The notes: generated from the sequence alone by a model not told the origin. Counted from the stretch's first letter, positions 9,201 to 18,191 are shown. The stretch: 64,000 nucleotides of DNA from Streptomyces sp. ADI95-17 (GCF_003846175.1 NZ_ML123048.1:247588-311587), one strand, 5' to 3'. A program made the numbers and translations.

Positions 9201-10316
9201 ATGGGTGAGATTGAGGGCGGGCGCAGCGCCCAGCTGAAACACACCGGTCTGCGGCCCGGCTGGACCACCGGCGCCTGTGCCACCGCGGGGGCCACCGCCG
9301 CGTACACCGCCCTGCTGACGGGCGACTTCCCCGACCCGGTGACGATCACCCTACCCAAGGGGCAGACGCCCGCTTTCGCGCTCGCGGTGGAGGAGCTGGC
9401 CGGGGGGCGGGCGACGGCCGGGGTGGTCAAGGACGCGGGCGACGATCCCGATGTGACGCACGGTGCTCTGGTCCGGGTCACCGTGCGGCCGCTGCCGCCG
9501 GGCTCGGGTGTGGTGTTCCGGGCCGGACCGGGTGTGGGTACGGTCACCCTTCCCGGGCTGCCGCTGGATGTCGGGGAGCCGGCGATCAATCCGGTGCCGC
9601 GGCAGATGATCCGCGACCACATCGCCCGGGTCGCCGCGGAGCACCGGGGCACGGGGGACGTGGAGGTCACCGTGTCGGTGGACGACGGCGAGGAGATCGC
9701 CCGCTCGACGTGGAATCCGCGTCTCGGCATCCTGGGCGGTCTGTCGATCCTCGGCACGACCGGGGTGGTGGTGCCGTACTCCTGCTCGGCGTGGATCGAC
9801 TCGATCCGCCGCGGGGTGGACGTGGCCCGTGCCGCCGGGCACACGCATGTGGCCGGGTGCACGGGTTCCACCTCGGAGAAGACGGTGGTGTCCGAGTACG
9901 GGCTGCCCGAGATCGCGCTGCTCGACATGGGGGACTTCGCGGGCGCGGTGCTCAAGTACGTCCGCCGTCATCCGGTGGACCGGCTCACGGTCTGCGGCGG
10001 CTTCGCGAAACTGTCGAAGCTCGCCGCCGGGCACCTCGATCTGCACTCCGCCCGGTCCCAGGTCGACAAGCCGTTCCTGGCCGGGCTGGCACGGCGGGGC
10101 GGGGCGGACGAGGCGCTGGCGGCCGAGGTGGCGGTCGCGAACACGGGGCTCGCGGCACTCCAGTTGTGCCTCGCCCGGGGTGTTCCGCTGGGGGACCTGG
10201 TGGCCGTGGCGGCGCGGGACGAGGCGCTGTCGGTGCTGCGGGGCGCGCCGGTCGCCGTCGATGTGATCTGCATCGACCGGGCGGGCACGGTCGTCGGGCG
10301 CAGCACGGTGCGCTGA
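9201..10316 (+). CDS. cbiD: Cobalt-precorrin-5B C1-methyltransferase (CbiD)
   Basis: CbiD methylates C-1 of the contracted macrocycle with loss of the acetyl fragment. The 371-residue protein has the family's N-terminal 'LRPGWTTGACATAGATAAY' signature, a middle 'NPVPRQMIRDH' segment and a C-terminal 'VCGGFAKLSKLAAGHLDLH' block. Starting at ATG 9201 gives the canonical N-terminus; upstream frame lies inside cobK. In aerobic pathways such as that of Pseudomonas the C1 step is done by CobF, so the presence of CbiD beside oxygen-dependent CobG marks the hybrid gene set common in actinobacteria. It is convergent with cobM. Confidence 0.94.
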   Translation: MGEIEGGRSAQLKHTGLRPGWTTGACATAGATAAYTALLTGDFPDPVTITLPKGQTPAFALAVEELAGGRATAGVVKDAGDDPDVTHGALVRVTVRPLPPGSGVVFRAGPGVGTVTLPGLPLDVGEPAINPVPRQMIRDHIARVAAEHRGTGDVEVTVSVDDGEEIARSTWNPRLGILGGLSILGTTGVVVPYSCSAWIDSIRRGVDVARAAGHTHVAGCTGSTSEKTVVSEYGLPEIALLDMGDFAGAVLKYVRRHPVDRLTVCGGFAKLSKLAAGHLDLHSARSQVDKPFLAGLARRGGADEALAAEVAVANTGLAALQLCLARGVPLGDLVAVAARDEALSVLRGAPVAVDVICIDRAGTVVGRSTVR

Positions 10317-10345
10317 CCGGCCGCCCGGCCGATGCGGCGGCCCTG

Positions 10346-11095
10346 TCAGCAGACGTGGCGTTCGCGTCCCGGCGAGTAGAGGTGGCTGTCGTGGAACTGC
10401 TCGGCGCCCAGGGTGCGGCCGACCATGATGACGGCGGTACGGATCACGCCCGCCGCCTTCACCTGCCCGGCGATGTCGTCGAGGGTTCCGCGCAGGACGA
10501 TCTCGTCCGGGCGTGAGGCCAGTGCCACGACGGCGGCCGGGCAGTCGGCCCCGTAGTGCGGCAGCAGTTCCTCGACGACGCGGTCCACGTACCTGGCGGC
10601 CAGGTGCAGCACGATCAGGGCGCCGCTGCGGCCCAGAGTGGCCAGGTCCTCGCCCTCGGGCATCGCGGTCGCGCGCTGGGCGATCCGGGTGAGGATGACG
10701 GTCTGGCCGACGGTCGGTACGGTCAGTTCCCGCTTGAGCGCCGCCGCGGCGGCCGCGAACGCGGGTACGCCGGGCACCACTTCGTAGGGCACCCCGGCCT
10801 CGTCGAGCCGGTGCATCTGCTCGTTGACCGCGCTGAACACCGAGGGGTCGCCCGAGTGCAGCCGGGCCACGTCGTGGCCGGCCCCGTGCGCGGCCAGCAG
10901 TTCGGCGGTGATCCGGTCGATGTCGAGCTGCGCGGTGTCCACCAGGCGGGCGTCCGGGGGGCATTCGGCGAGCAGTTCCCGGGGCACCAGGCTGCCCGCG
11001 TACAGGCACACCCCGCAGGAGGCGAGGATGCGGGCGCCGCGCACGGTGATCAGGTCGGCCGCCCCGGGGCCTGCGCCGATGAAATACACGGTCAT
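10346..11095 (-). CDS. cobM: Precorrin-4 C11-methyltransferase (CobM/CbiF)
   Basis: This SAM-dependent methyltransferase acts at C-11 of precorrin-4. The 249-residue protein has the tetrapyrrole-methylase N-terminus 'VYFIGAGPGAADLITVRGAR', the central 'RLHSGDPSVFSAVNEQM' motif and 'VVPGVPAFAAAAA'. The ATG at 11095 overlaps the TGA of cobL (ATGA), so translation is probably coupled. Long open frame continues upstream but is the shadow of cobL. With cobL it forms a two-gene minus-strand operon convergent with cbiD. Confidence 0.95.
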   Translation of the reverse strand: MTVYFIGAGPGAADLITVRGARILASCGVCLYAGSLVPRELLAECPPDARLVDTAQLDIDRITAELLAAHGAGHDVARLHSGDPSVFSAVNEQMHRLDEAGVPYEVVPGVPAFAAAAAALKRELTVPTVGQTVILTRIAQRATAMPEGEDLATLGRSGALIVLHLAARYVDRVVEELLPHYGADCPAAVVALASRPDEIVLRGTLDDIAGQVKAAGVIRTAVIMVGRTLGAEQFHDSHLYSPGRERHVC

Positions 11096-12393
11096 CTGTT
11101 GTCTCCTGGGTGTTGCGCGGGCTCGTGTGCCGAGTGTTCCGCTTCGGGACCGGTCAGGGGTTTGCGCACGGACCACTGGGTGACGGGCATGGCCTGCCGC
11201 CAGCCGGTGAAGCCGCCGACCGGCACGGCGTGCGCGACGGCGAGCCGGACCAGTTCGCCGCCGTGTTCGCGGTGGGCCTCGGCGAGCAGTGCCTCGGACT
11301 CCAGTGTGACCGTGTTGGCGACCAGTCGTCCGCCGGGCGGCAGTGCGTCCCAGCAGGTGTCGAGCAGGCCGGGCACGGTCAGCCCGCCACCGATGAACAC
11401 GGCGTCGGGCGTGGGCAGTCGGGTCAGGTTGCCGGGGGCCGGTCCGGTCACCACGCGCAGGGCAGGCACTCCGAGCCGGTCGGCGTTGTGGGCGATGCGT
11501 TGTGCCCGTCGCGGATCGCGTTCCACGGTGATCGCGCGGCAGGAGGGGTGGGTCCGCATCCATTCGATCGCGATGGATCCCGAGCCGCCGCCGATGTCCC
11601 ACAGCAGTTCGCCGGGGGCGGGTGCGAGCACACCGAGGGTCGCGGCCCGGATGTGCCGCTTGGTGAGCTGCCCGTCGTGTTCGTACGCGGCGTCGGGCAG
11701 GCCGGGTACGGCGCCGAGGCGCAGGGCTTCGGGGGTGCGCCGGCATTCGACGGCGATGACGTTCAGCGGGTCGCCCGGTGGGTGCGGCCAGTGGTCCGCG
11801 GTGCCTTCCAGGCATGCTTCGTCCGCTCCGCCGAGCTGTTCGAGCACGCGCAGCCGGCTCGGGCCGAAGCCCTGTTCGCGCAGCAGTCCGGCCACGGCGG
11901 CGGGGGTCCGGGCATCCGCGCTGAGGACGAGGACCCGCCGGCCGTGGTGCAGGGCGGCGGCCAGCCGGGCGGCGGGGCGGCCGACCAGGGTGACGACCTC
12001 GGTGTCCTCCACCGGCCAGCCGATCCGGGCGCAGGCGTAGGACACGGAGGACGGGTGGGGCAGGATCCGCAGCGCGCCGGTGCCGAGCACTTCGGTGAGG
12101 GCCCGGCCGATGCCGTAGAACATCGGGTCGCCGCTGGCCAGGACGGCGACCCTGCTCCCGGCGTGCGCGGCGAGCAGGCCGGGAACGGCGGGCCGCAACG
12201 GCGAGGGCCACGGCACCCGCTGTCCCCGGCAGGACGCCGGGAGCAGGCCGAGTTGCCGCTCGCCGCCGATGAGGACCTCTGCGTCGATGAGCTCCGTACG
12301 CGCCGCGTCGGGCAGTCCCGCCCATCCGTCGGCGCCGATTCCCACGACGGTCACCGCAGGTGGGACGGGTTGTTCGGGTGGTGCGAGAGTCAC
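11092..12393 (-). CDS. cobL: Precorrin-6Y C5,15-methyltransferase, decarboxylating (CobL)
   Basis: CobL is a bifunctional methylase that adds methyl groups at C-5 and C-15 and decarboxylates the C-12 acetate. The 433-residue length and order match CbiE+CbiT fusions. The N-terminal tetrapyrrole methylase has 'VTVVGIGADGWAGL' and 'VLASGDPMFYGIGRAL'. The C-terminal Rossmann-type CbiT domain has 'PGELLWDIGGGSGSIAIEW' and 'AVFIGGGLTVPGLLD'. It is first in the operon with cobM. About 200 bp of leader with no gene separates it from the DUF402 gene, and no riboswitch consensus was seen there. Confidence 0.95.
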   Translation of the reverse strand: MTLAPPEQPVPPAVTVVGIGADGWAGLPDAARTELIDAEVLIGGERQLGLLPASCRGQRVPWPSPLRPAVPGLLAAHAGSRVAVLASGDPMFYGIGRALTEVLGTGALRILPHPSSVSYACARIGWPVEDTEVVTLVGRPAARLAAALHHGRRVLVLSADARTPAAVAGLLREQGFGPSRLRVLEQLGGADEACLEGTADHWPHPPGDPLNVIAVECRRTPEALRLGAVPGLPDAAYEHDGQLTKRHIRAATLGVLAPAPGELLWDIGGGSGSIAIEWMRTHPSCRAITVERDPRRAQRIAHNADRLGVPALRVVTGPAPGNLTRLPTPDAVFIGGGLTVPGLLDTCWDALPPGGRLVANTVTLESEALLAEAHREHGGELVRLAVAHAVPVGGFTGWRQAMPVTQWSVRKPLTGPEAEHSAHEPAQHPGDNR

Positions 12394-12596
12394 GGACGGT
12401 ACCTCGGTGTTCAGGGGATGACGCAGCCGAACTCTACTGTCCGGCCGTGATCGGGCAGCGGCCAGGTGGCCGCCGTGGGGCCTTGCGCCAGGGAGTCGGC
12501 TTCCTCAGCTGTGCGGCGAGTGAGCCGACGGCGGCCGGATCGCGTGGGCTTTCCGCCGGATCCGTGTGCTCGCGGGGCGTGGCCACGGGCGGCCGG

Positions 12597-13115
12597 TCAG
12601 TACGCGGACATGCTGGCGAGCCACGACCGACGGCACCGGCCGAAGGGCTCGGCGTCCTCTGTGAGCGCAACCCTCAGCTGTTCGGCCGTTGTTGTGGCCC
12701 GGGCGATGGCCTCGGGCGGGTAGGCGTACCGGACCTGGTGGTCGGCGAACTCGTCCTCGTCGTCGACGAAGACGATTCCCCCGTCACGTGTGCGGCAGAC
12801 GTCGAGATCCAGGTCGACCATGGTGACCTCCCCGGGGTGCAGCCACCGGGACGGGGTGGTGACATCGCAGTAGGCGTCCAGCCGTGCCGGGGCCGCCTGG
12901 AACAACCCCGTCCACCAGCCGTCGCGGGGAATGACCATCACCCTGGCTTCCCGCGTGGTGTAGACGGGGCCCTCGGTGCCCTTGCTGTAGACGGTGCCGG
13001 CCGGCGCCCCGAGCCAGACCCCGTGCTCGTCCTCGCCCAGCCGGAGCGTGGAGTGGTGCCAGTGCAGGCTGCCGTCGTACTTGCGGACGGAGACCAGCAC
13101 CTCAGCAGCGTTCAT
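12597..13115 (-). CDS. DUF402 family protein
   Basis: The 172-residue protein has the DUF402 / FomD-like beta-barrel signature: 'PSRWLHPGEVTMVDLDLDV' followed by 'GGIVFVDDEDEFADHQVRYAYP'. The acidic clusters (DLDLDV, DDEDEF) are those that bind divalent metal in characterised members, which hydrolyse nucleoside diphosphates or related phosphoesters. The substrate here is unknown. It stands alone, upstream of the cobL leader and divergent from the MFS gene, with 160 bp between start codons. There is no reason to link it to cobalamin synthesis. Confidence 0.85.
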   Translation of the reverse strand: MNAAEVLVSVRKYDGSLHWHHSTLRLGEDEHGVWLGAPAGTVYSKGTEGPVYTTREARVMVIPRDGWWTGLFQAAPARLDAYCDVTTPSRWLHPGEVTMVDLDLDVCRTRDGGIVFVDDEDEFADHQVRYAYPPEAIARATTTAEQLRVALTEDAEPFGRCRRSWLASMSAY

Positions 13116-13275
13116 GGACGGGACAGTACAGCGGCGAGTGGTTCGTCCGTCGGCCGCACAACCACCGGTTGTGTTCCTCCGGCAGGTCGGTTGTTTGATC
13201 TCACTGTCCCTCGCTCGCTTTGATACCGACGTTCAGCGCGCGGTTGTTTCGGAGTCGGCGAGAGGTGCATCGGGA

Positions 13276-14520
13276 ATGGCGGGCAGGCAGGCTCTGGGGC
13301 GGCGGTTCGGGTGGTTGTGGGCGGCGTACGCGGCCAGTGCGTACGGCACCGGGCTCGGGTTCGGCGCGTTGCCCCTCATCGCGGTGCTCGTGCTGCACTC
13401 CGGGCCGACCCAGGTGGCGGTGCTGGCCGCGGCGGGGCGGGCGGTGGGGGCGGCGCTCGCGGTGCCGCTCGGACCGTGGGTGGAGTTCCGCCGCAAGCGG
13501 CCGGTCATGATGGCGATGGACCTGACCCGATTCACGGCCTTGATGAGCGTCCCCGCCGCGTTCGCGTTCGGACTGCTCGGCTTCGCCCAGCTTCTCGTCG
13601 TCTCCGTGGTCGTCGCCGCGGCCAACATCGCCTTCAACGCGGCCAGTGGCGCGTATCTCAAATCGCTCCTGCCGCCGGAGCACCTGCTCGTCGCGAACGG
13701 CCGGTTCGAGTCCACGACGTGGACCGCGACGACGGTCGGACCGCCCCTCGGCGGGGCTGCGATCGGGCTGTTCGGCCCGGTGACGACCGTGGTGGTCGAC
13801 GCGGTCAGCTATCTGCTCTCGGCACTGGGCATCCGCGCCATCGGCGGGACGGAACCCCGTCCCGCACGGTCCGGCGCCCCCCGGCTGCGGGCGGGCGATC
13901 TGCTCGCGGGCTGGCGCCACATCCTCGGCCACCCCGTGCTGCGCCCGCTGCTCTTCAACTCGATCGTGGTCAACGGCCTGATCATGGCGTCCGAGCCGCT
14001 GCTCGCCGTGCTCCTGCTCGGCCCGCTCGGGTTCTCCCCCTGGCAGTACGGTCTCGCGTTCGCGGCCCCTTGCGTCGGCGGCCTGATCGGCTCACGTCTC
14101 GCGCGCCCGCTCGCGGCACGGTTCGGGCAGCACCGGGTGCTCCGCATCGCCGGAGCGCTGCGCGCGTGCTGGCCCCTCGGGCTGGCATTCGTCCGGCCCG
14201 GTGTCCCTGGGCTCGTACTCATCATCGTCGTCCAATTCGGCCTGGTGACCTGCTGCGCGCTGTTCAACCCGCTGCTGTCCACCTACCGGCTCGACCACAC
14301 CGATCCCGGCCGGGTCGCCCGTACCCTGACCGCGTGGTCGATCAGCAGCAGCGCCGCCATCGCCGTCATGACCGCGGGGTGGGGTCTGCTCGCCGCCGTC
14401 ACCGGTCCCCGTATCGCGATCGCGGCCGCCGGAGTCCTCCTTCTCTTCACTCCGCTGCTGCTCCCGCGCCGCGGGAACGCTCCCCTGGACACGGGGAAAC
14501 AGGCCGCAAGCCTCTTGTGA
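13276..14520 (+). CDS. MFS transporter
   Basis: The protein of about 414 residues has roughly twelve hydrophobic segments and the MFS loop 'PWVEFRRKRPVMMAMDLTRF' after helix 2. The segment 'AFNAASGAYLKSLLPPEHL' resembles the MFS_3 / enterobactin-exporter-like branch that includes many macrolide and drug exporters. The ATG at 13276 is chosen because upstream sequence lacks hydrophobic or conserved content and overlaps the DUF402 gene. The substrate cannot be inferred. It is not in an operon with its neighbours. Confidence 0.85.
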   Translation: MAGRQALGRRFGWLWAAYAASAYGTGLGFGALPLIAVLVLHSGPTQVAVLAAAGRAVGAALAVPLGPWVEFRRKRPVMMAMDLTRFTALMSVPAAFAFGLLGFAQLLVVSVVVAAANIAFNAASGAYLKSLLPPEHLLVANGRFESTTWTATTVGPPLGGAAIGLFGPVTTVVVDAVSYLLSALGIRAIGGTEPRPARSGAPRLRAGDLLAGWRHILGHPVLRPLLFNSIVVNGLIMASEPLLAVLLLGPLGFSPWQYGLAFAAPCVGGLIGSRLARPLAARFGQHRVLRIAGALRACWPLGLAFVRPGVPGLVLIIVVQFGLVTCCALFNPLLSTYRLDHTDPGRVARTLTAWSISSSAAIAVMTAGWGLLAAVTGPRIAIAAAGVLLLFTPLLLPRRGNAPLDTGKQAASLL

Positions 14521-14622
14521 CCGTTCGAACTCCGCCTCAGTCACCCGGCAGTAGGCGTTTCCAACGACCCGCCCGGTGGCTGGGCTCCGCGGTTCATGCA
14601 TCACTGGATACCGGGAGCCGTC

Positions 14623-14830
14623 ATGGAGTTCGGCCGCAGGGCTGCGTCGCGCGCAGCCATCGCCACCGCACTCGCCGTCGGTGCCGGCTGGTTGTTCGCC
14701 GTGAGCCCGGCCGCCGCATCAGTACCGTCTGAGGACCAGCTGTTCGGTGTCCGGAACCCGGCCACCCGCACCTGGACCGAGGAGCCCGCGCTCGACTACG
14801 CGGCGGCCGTGCATCAGCCGATCGGTCGAC
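14623..14830 (+). pseudogene. Truncated secreted protein, N-terminal fragment
   Basis: From ATG 14623 the frame gives a good Sec signal peptide: basic start MEFGRRAASR, a hydrophobic core, and a likely cleavage after 'AAAS'. About 40 mature residues of normal composition follow ('EDQLFGVRNPATRTWTEE'). After about position 14830 the same frame becomes Arg/Pro-rich shadow sequence and runs into the next gene's leader, so the original protein looks truncated by a frameshift or deletion. I do not recognise the family. A short intact secreted peptide is the alternative. Confidence 0.4.
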
Positions 14831-14959
14831 CCCGATGTCGTCCCGACGTCCGCGCATCGCCATCCGGTTCAGCGACGCCATGGGCCGCCGGGCACGCCCA
14901 GCATGGTCGGTGCGGGCCCGCACCGTCCGGGTCCCCGCCCCCACGGATTGAGAGGAACC

Positions 14960-15700
14960 ATGTCTCCGACACGACGCGCCGCCCTCCTGATCGTCCCCCT
15001 CGTCGGCCTGGCCGCACTCGCGACCGCGTGCGGCGCACAGTCGGACGGTGACGCCGCCGGGCACAAGCCCTCGGTCACCGGCTCCGGCACCCTGACCGCG
15101 AAGCGGTCGGCCGCCGACCGCGAGCTGCTCGAAGCCGCACGCTCCGGTGACACCGGCGGGGTGCGCGGTGCGATCGAGCGGGGCGCCGACCTGGAGACCC
15201 GCGACGAGAGCCGCCGTACCCCGCTCCTTCTCGCGGCCGCCGGTGATCACGTCAGGGCCGCGGAGATCCTCGTCGACGCCGGGGCCGACCCGGATGCGCT
15301 TGACCATCAGCACGACACACCGTGGCTGGTGACGGGCGTGACCGGAAGCGCGGCCATGGCCCGTACCCTCGCGGCGGCCGGCCCCGACTACACCGTCGTC
15401 AACCGGTACGGCGGCACGTCCCTCATCCCGGCCGGAGAACACGGCCATGTCGCCTACGTCCGGGAAGTGGCCACCAACCCGGACATCGACGTCGACGTGA
15501 ACCACGTCAACGACCTCGGCTGGACCGCTCTGCTGGAGGCCGTCATCCTCGGCGACGGCGGAGAGGACCACCAGGAGACCGTGAAGCTCCTGCTGGCGGC
15601 GGGTGCCGATCCGGCCGTCGCCGACAAGACCGGCACGACCGCGCTCCAGCACGCTCAGCAGCGCGGGTTCGACGAGATCGCCCGGCTACTGGGCCGGTGA
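14960..15700 (+). CDS. Ankyrin-repeat lipoprotein
   Basis: The 246-residue protein starts with a lipoprotein signal (MSPTRRAALLIVPLVGLAAL then a lipobox ending in ATAC), placing Cys at about residue 26 for membrane anchoring outside the cell. After a short linker come four to five ankyrin repeats: 'GVRGAIERGADLETRDESRR', 'RAAEILVDAGADPDALDHQH', 'VNHVNDLGWTALLEAVI' and 'TVKLLLAAGADPAVADKTG'. Ankyrin repeats bind proteins; the partner is unknown. An AGAGG ribosome site lies just upstream. It follows the truncated secreted gene with no other operon partner. Confidence 0.88.
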   Translation: MSPTRRAALLIVPLVGLAALATACGAQSDGDAAGHKPSVTGSGTLTAKRSAADRELLEAARSGDTGGVRGAIERGADLETRDESRRTPLLLAAAGDHVRAAEILVDAGADPDALDHQHDTPWLVTGVTGSAAMARTLAAAGPDYTVVNRYGGTSLIPAGEHGHVAYVREVATNPDIDVDVNHVNDLGWTALLEAVILGDGGEDHQETVKLLLAAGADPAVADKTGTTALQHAQQRGFDEIARLLGR

Positions 15701-15950
15701 GGCGGACCGGCCATCGGTGGTCCGCTCGATCACGACGCAGACGAACAGCGCCACGACCAGTCCGCTCACCGCGTCGGAGAACTGTGGTGCGTACCGGTCC
15801 GGGCGTCAGCACGTTGATGACATGCCGGAAGAAGCTCTCGACACGACCGCCGGGACCGGGCCTCCGCAGGTGGTCGAGGAGCACCGCGTCCGCGGCCGTG
15901 CGCGCAGCACGACAGCGCCGCACCGGGTGGACGTCATGGCGCACCCTCCT

Positions 15951-16278
15951 TCTCCCCCGTCGACAAGGACCTCGCCTCGGCGGCCCTGGCGGCCGAACTC
16001 AAGGCGGACATACTGGTGATGCTGACGGACGGTGACTTCGTCGGCGAGAACTGGGGGACGTCGAGCGGCGCGACATTCTCACCGCTTCACCGGAGGCGAT
16101 CCGCCGGCCGGCCTTCGCCGAAGGGGCCATGAAGCCGAAGGCCGACGCCGCCGTGCGGGTCGCGCGGGCCGGAGGACGGGCGCTCATCGGCCCGCTCGAA
16201 CGGCTCGACGATCCCCTCGGCCGGAGCGTCGGGACGGAGATCCGCCCGGATGTCCCGGACGGAATCGTCTGCGTCTGA
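15951..16278 (+). pseudogene. Carbamate kinase remnant (arcC-like)
   Basis: The first frame reads 'VDKDLASAALAAELKADILV' then 'MLTDGDFVGENWGTSSG'. After a frame change near 16055 the next reads 'DILTASPEAIRRPAFAEGAM', 'KPKADAAVRVARAGGRALIG' and a short tail to TGA at 16278. These are the C-terminal blocks of carbamate kinase (the DKDLAS, LTDVD and GSMGPK regions), in correct order. The N-terminal two-thirds, including the phosphate-binding GNGPQ region, is absent, so the gene is both truncated and frameshifted. Carbamate kinase consumes the carbamoyl phosphate made in arginine or allantoin/oxamate degradation, which fits the neighbouring allantoinase remnant. Confidence 0.8.
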
Positions 16279-16288
16279 GCGCTCGCGC

Positions 16289-16329
16289 GGCGGCCCGGCG
16301 CCGAGGCGTGCCGCCCCCGCCGGGCCGCC
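16289..16329. terminator. GC-rich hairpin between carbamate kinase remnant and GntR gene
   Basis: A perfect 12-bp stem (GGCGGCCCGGCG with its complement) encloses a 17-base loop. It sits in the 56-bp gap between two convergent genes and could serve both. No U-tract follows, which is usual in Streptomyces. Confidence 0.5.
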
Positions 16330-16334
16330 CCCGC

Positions 16335-16982
16335 TCAGTCCTGGGACTTGCGTCGTGCGGCAGCCGCGTTGCGGCCTGTCACCAGGTGCTTGCCGGCCAG
16401 CCGTTCGACCCCGGCGACGTCCCGCTCCGCGATCGCCCGGTACAGCCCTTCGTGCTCCTGCGCGACGCCCCCGAGGTCGTCGTGCTGCCCCAGCAGCCAG
16501 CGCATCCTGCTGCGCAGCGTGCTCTGGAGCTCGTTGAGGAGTTCGTTGTCGGCCAGCTCGGTGACCGTCTCGTGGAAGTCGGCGGCGGCGCGGTGGGCCC
16601 GTACGGCGTCCCCCTTGTCCGCCGCCTTCAGCTCGGCGTCGAGATCCGCCCGCAGCTTTTCGAGCCCCGCGCGGGTGCGCCGTTGGGCGGCGAGCCGGAA
16701 GGTCAGCGTCTCCAGTGCCGCGCGGACCTCGTCGAGGTCCTCGACGTCCGCCGGCGTGAACTCCCGTACGACGGCCCAGGTCCGCGGCCTCGGCGTGACC
16801 AGCCCCTCGGTGACCAGTGACTTCAGGGCCTCCCGGATGGGCAGCCTGCTCACACCGAGCTCCGCGGCGAGCTCGCGCTCGACGAGTTTGCTGCCCGGTT
16901 CACGCACACCGTCGATGATCTCGTCACGCAGCAGGCGTGTGACCCGCTCCGACTCGGGCTCGAACTCCCCAGACCCTGTCAT
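16335..16982 (-). CDS. GntR/FadR-family transcriptional regulator
   Basis: The 215-residue protein has an N-terminal winged helix ('LRDEIIDGVREPGSKLVERE', 'LGVSRLPIREALKSLVTEGL') and a C-terminal all-helical FCD domain with the usual 'EVRAALETLTFRLAA' and 'DFHETVTELADNELL' segments. FCD members sense small organic acids or catabolites and usually repress a nearby catabolic operon. It lies 61 bp downstream of the LysR gene on the same strand, within the purine-catabolism remnants, so an allantoin- or ureide-type effector is a reasonable guess. Start ATG 16982 gives MTGSGEFEPESERV. Confidence 0.9.
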   Translation of the reverse strand: MTGSGEFEPESERVTRLLRDEIIDGVREPGSKLVERELAAELGVSRLPIREALKSLVTEGLVTPRPRTWAVVREFTPADVEDLDEVRAALETLTFRLAAQRRTRAGLEKLRADLDAELKAADKGDAVRAHRAAADFHETVTELADNELLNELQSTLRSRMRWLLGQHDDLGGVAQEHEGLYRAIAERDVAGVERLAGKHLVTGRNAAAARRKSQD

Positions 16983-17043
16983 GTGCTCAATTCTCTCATC
17001 GCTCGAAGTCAGTTCTCGGTATGCCGTCCGTGGGACGGGGTGC

Positions 17044-17952
17044 TCAGGCAGGTGCGTAGCCCCGTGCGCCGACCAGGTCGCGGGCCAGCCGGGTGAAGGC
17101 ACGTGCGGCGGCGCTCTCGTAGGCGCTCTCCCGGTGCAGCAGCGTGGCGACGCGGGCGGGCAGCGGAGGGTCGACGGGAATGGGCCTGAGATGCGGGTGG
17201 TCGTCCGTGACCGCGTCGGGCAGCACGGTGGCCAGCAGCCCGGTGCGCCGGACGATCTCCGTGAGGGCCTGGATGGTGTTGGCCTCCACGGCGATCGGCG
17301 GGCTGACGCGATGCGTGGCGAAGTAGCCGTCGATGTGGACCCGGGTGGCGAAGTCACTGCTGAGCAGCGCGAGTTGCTGGTCCGCCAGATCACGCACCGG
17401 CAGCGGCCGGTCGCCCCGGTCCCGGGCGCGGTCTGTGGTGACGACCAGGCCCAGGGTCTCGGTGAACAGCGCGGTCGCGGTGATACCGGGCAGATGGGTG
17501 CCCGCGAAGGCGATCCCGAGGTCGAGGTCGTCGGCCAGCAGGCTCGCTTCTATGCGGTCCTGCGTCATCTCCCGCAGATCCAGCGTGATGCCGGGATGCC
17601 GCGTGTGCAGCGCCTCCACCAGTGGGCCGATGAGGTACGCGGTGAAGGTCGGCGTCACCGCGAGGCGCAGATGCCCCCGGGAGAGGTCGGCGACATCGAG
17701 CACGGCGCGGTCGGCGGCGGCCAGCTCCCGCAGTGCCCGCCGCGCGTAGTGCACATAGGCCTCGCCCGCATCGGTGGGGCGGACGCCACGGCCGCCGCGG
17801 TCGAGCAATTGCACACCGACGACGCGCTCCAGTTGCTTGATCTGCTGCGAGAGCGTCGGCTGCGAGATGTGCAGTTCTTCGGCGGCGCGCGTGAAGTTGC
17901 CGTGCTCGGCCACCGCGATCAGATAACGGAGGTGACGCAGTTCCGGACCCAT
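17044..17952 (-). CDS. LysR-family transcriptional regulator (CynR-like)
   Basis: The 302-residue LysR regulator has its N-terminal HTH over residues 5-64 ('LRYLIAVAEHGNFTRAAEEL', 'HISQPTLSQQIKQLERVVG') and a substrate-binding domain starting near residue 90 ('GHLRLAVTPTFTAYLIGPL'). The HTH resembles CynR/CysB-type regulators. It is divergent from the deaminase gene across a 239-bp intergenic region, the normal arrangement for a LysR protein controlling its neighbour. The ATG at 17952 (MGPELRHLRYL) gives a canonical N-terminus, although open frame continues upstream. Confidence 0.92.
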   Translation of the reverse strand: MGPELRHLRYLIAVAEHGNFTRAAEELHISQPTLSQQIKQLERVVGVQLLDRGGRGVRPTDAGEAYVHYARRALRELAAADRAVLDVADLSRGHLRLAVTPTFTAYLIGPLVEALHTRHPGITLDLREMTQDRIEASLLADDLDLGIAFAGTHLPGITATALFTETLGLVVTTDRARDRGDRPLPVRDLADQQLALLSSDFATRVHIDGYFATHRVSPPIAVEANTIQALTEIVRRTGLLATVLPDAVTDDHPHLRPIPVDPPLPARVATLLHRESAYESAAARAFTRLARDLVGARGYAPA

Positions 17953-18191
17953 GCCCGAAGTATAGAGAACCTCAATCGGTATTCCCGCATGAGCACCGTG
18001 ACACCTATGGAACCCCGACCGACGGGCATCCACCCGGACTTCCTCATTGGCGCCATCTATGGAAATTATGGATGGCAAGACTTGGACACTATAGGCGGAG
18101 CCCATGCATGGTGGAAACCGCCGGCCCGCCGGCCCGCCGACCGAAACACAATGCTCCCCAACACCCAACGCCCTACTCCGGAGACCCCACC
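17953..18191. promoter_or_regulatory. Divergent lysR / deaminase promoter region
   Basis: This 239-bp gap is clearly more AT-rich than its surroundings. Close to lysR is an imperfect dyad, GAACCTCAATCGGTATTC (about 17968-17985), in the position of a LysR autoregulatory site. In the middle, CCATCTATGG and ATTATGGATGG (18053-18075) form an imperfect palindrome. Its ATCTATGG core (18055-18062) recurs at 19213-19220 downstream. Promoter boxes were not assigned with confidence. Confidence 0.5.
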
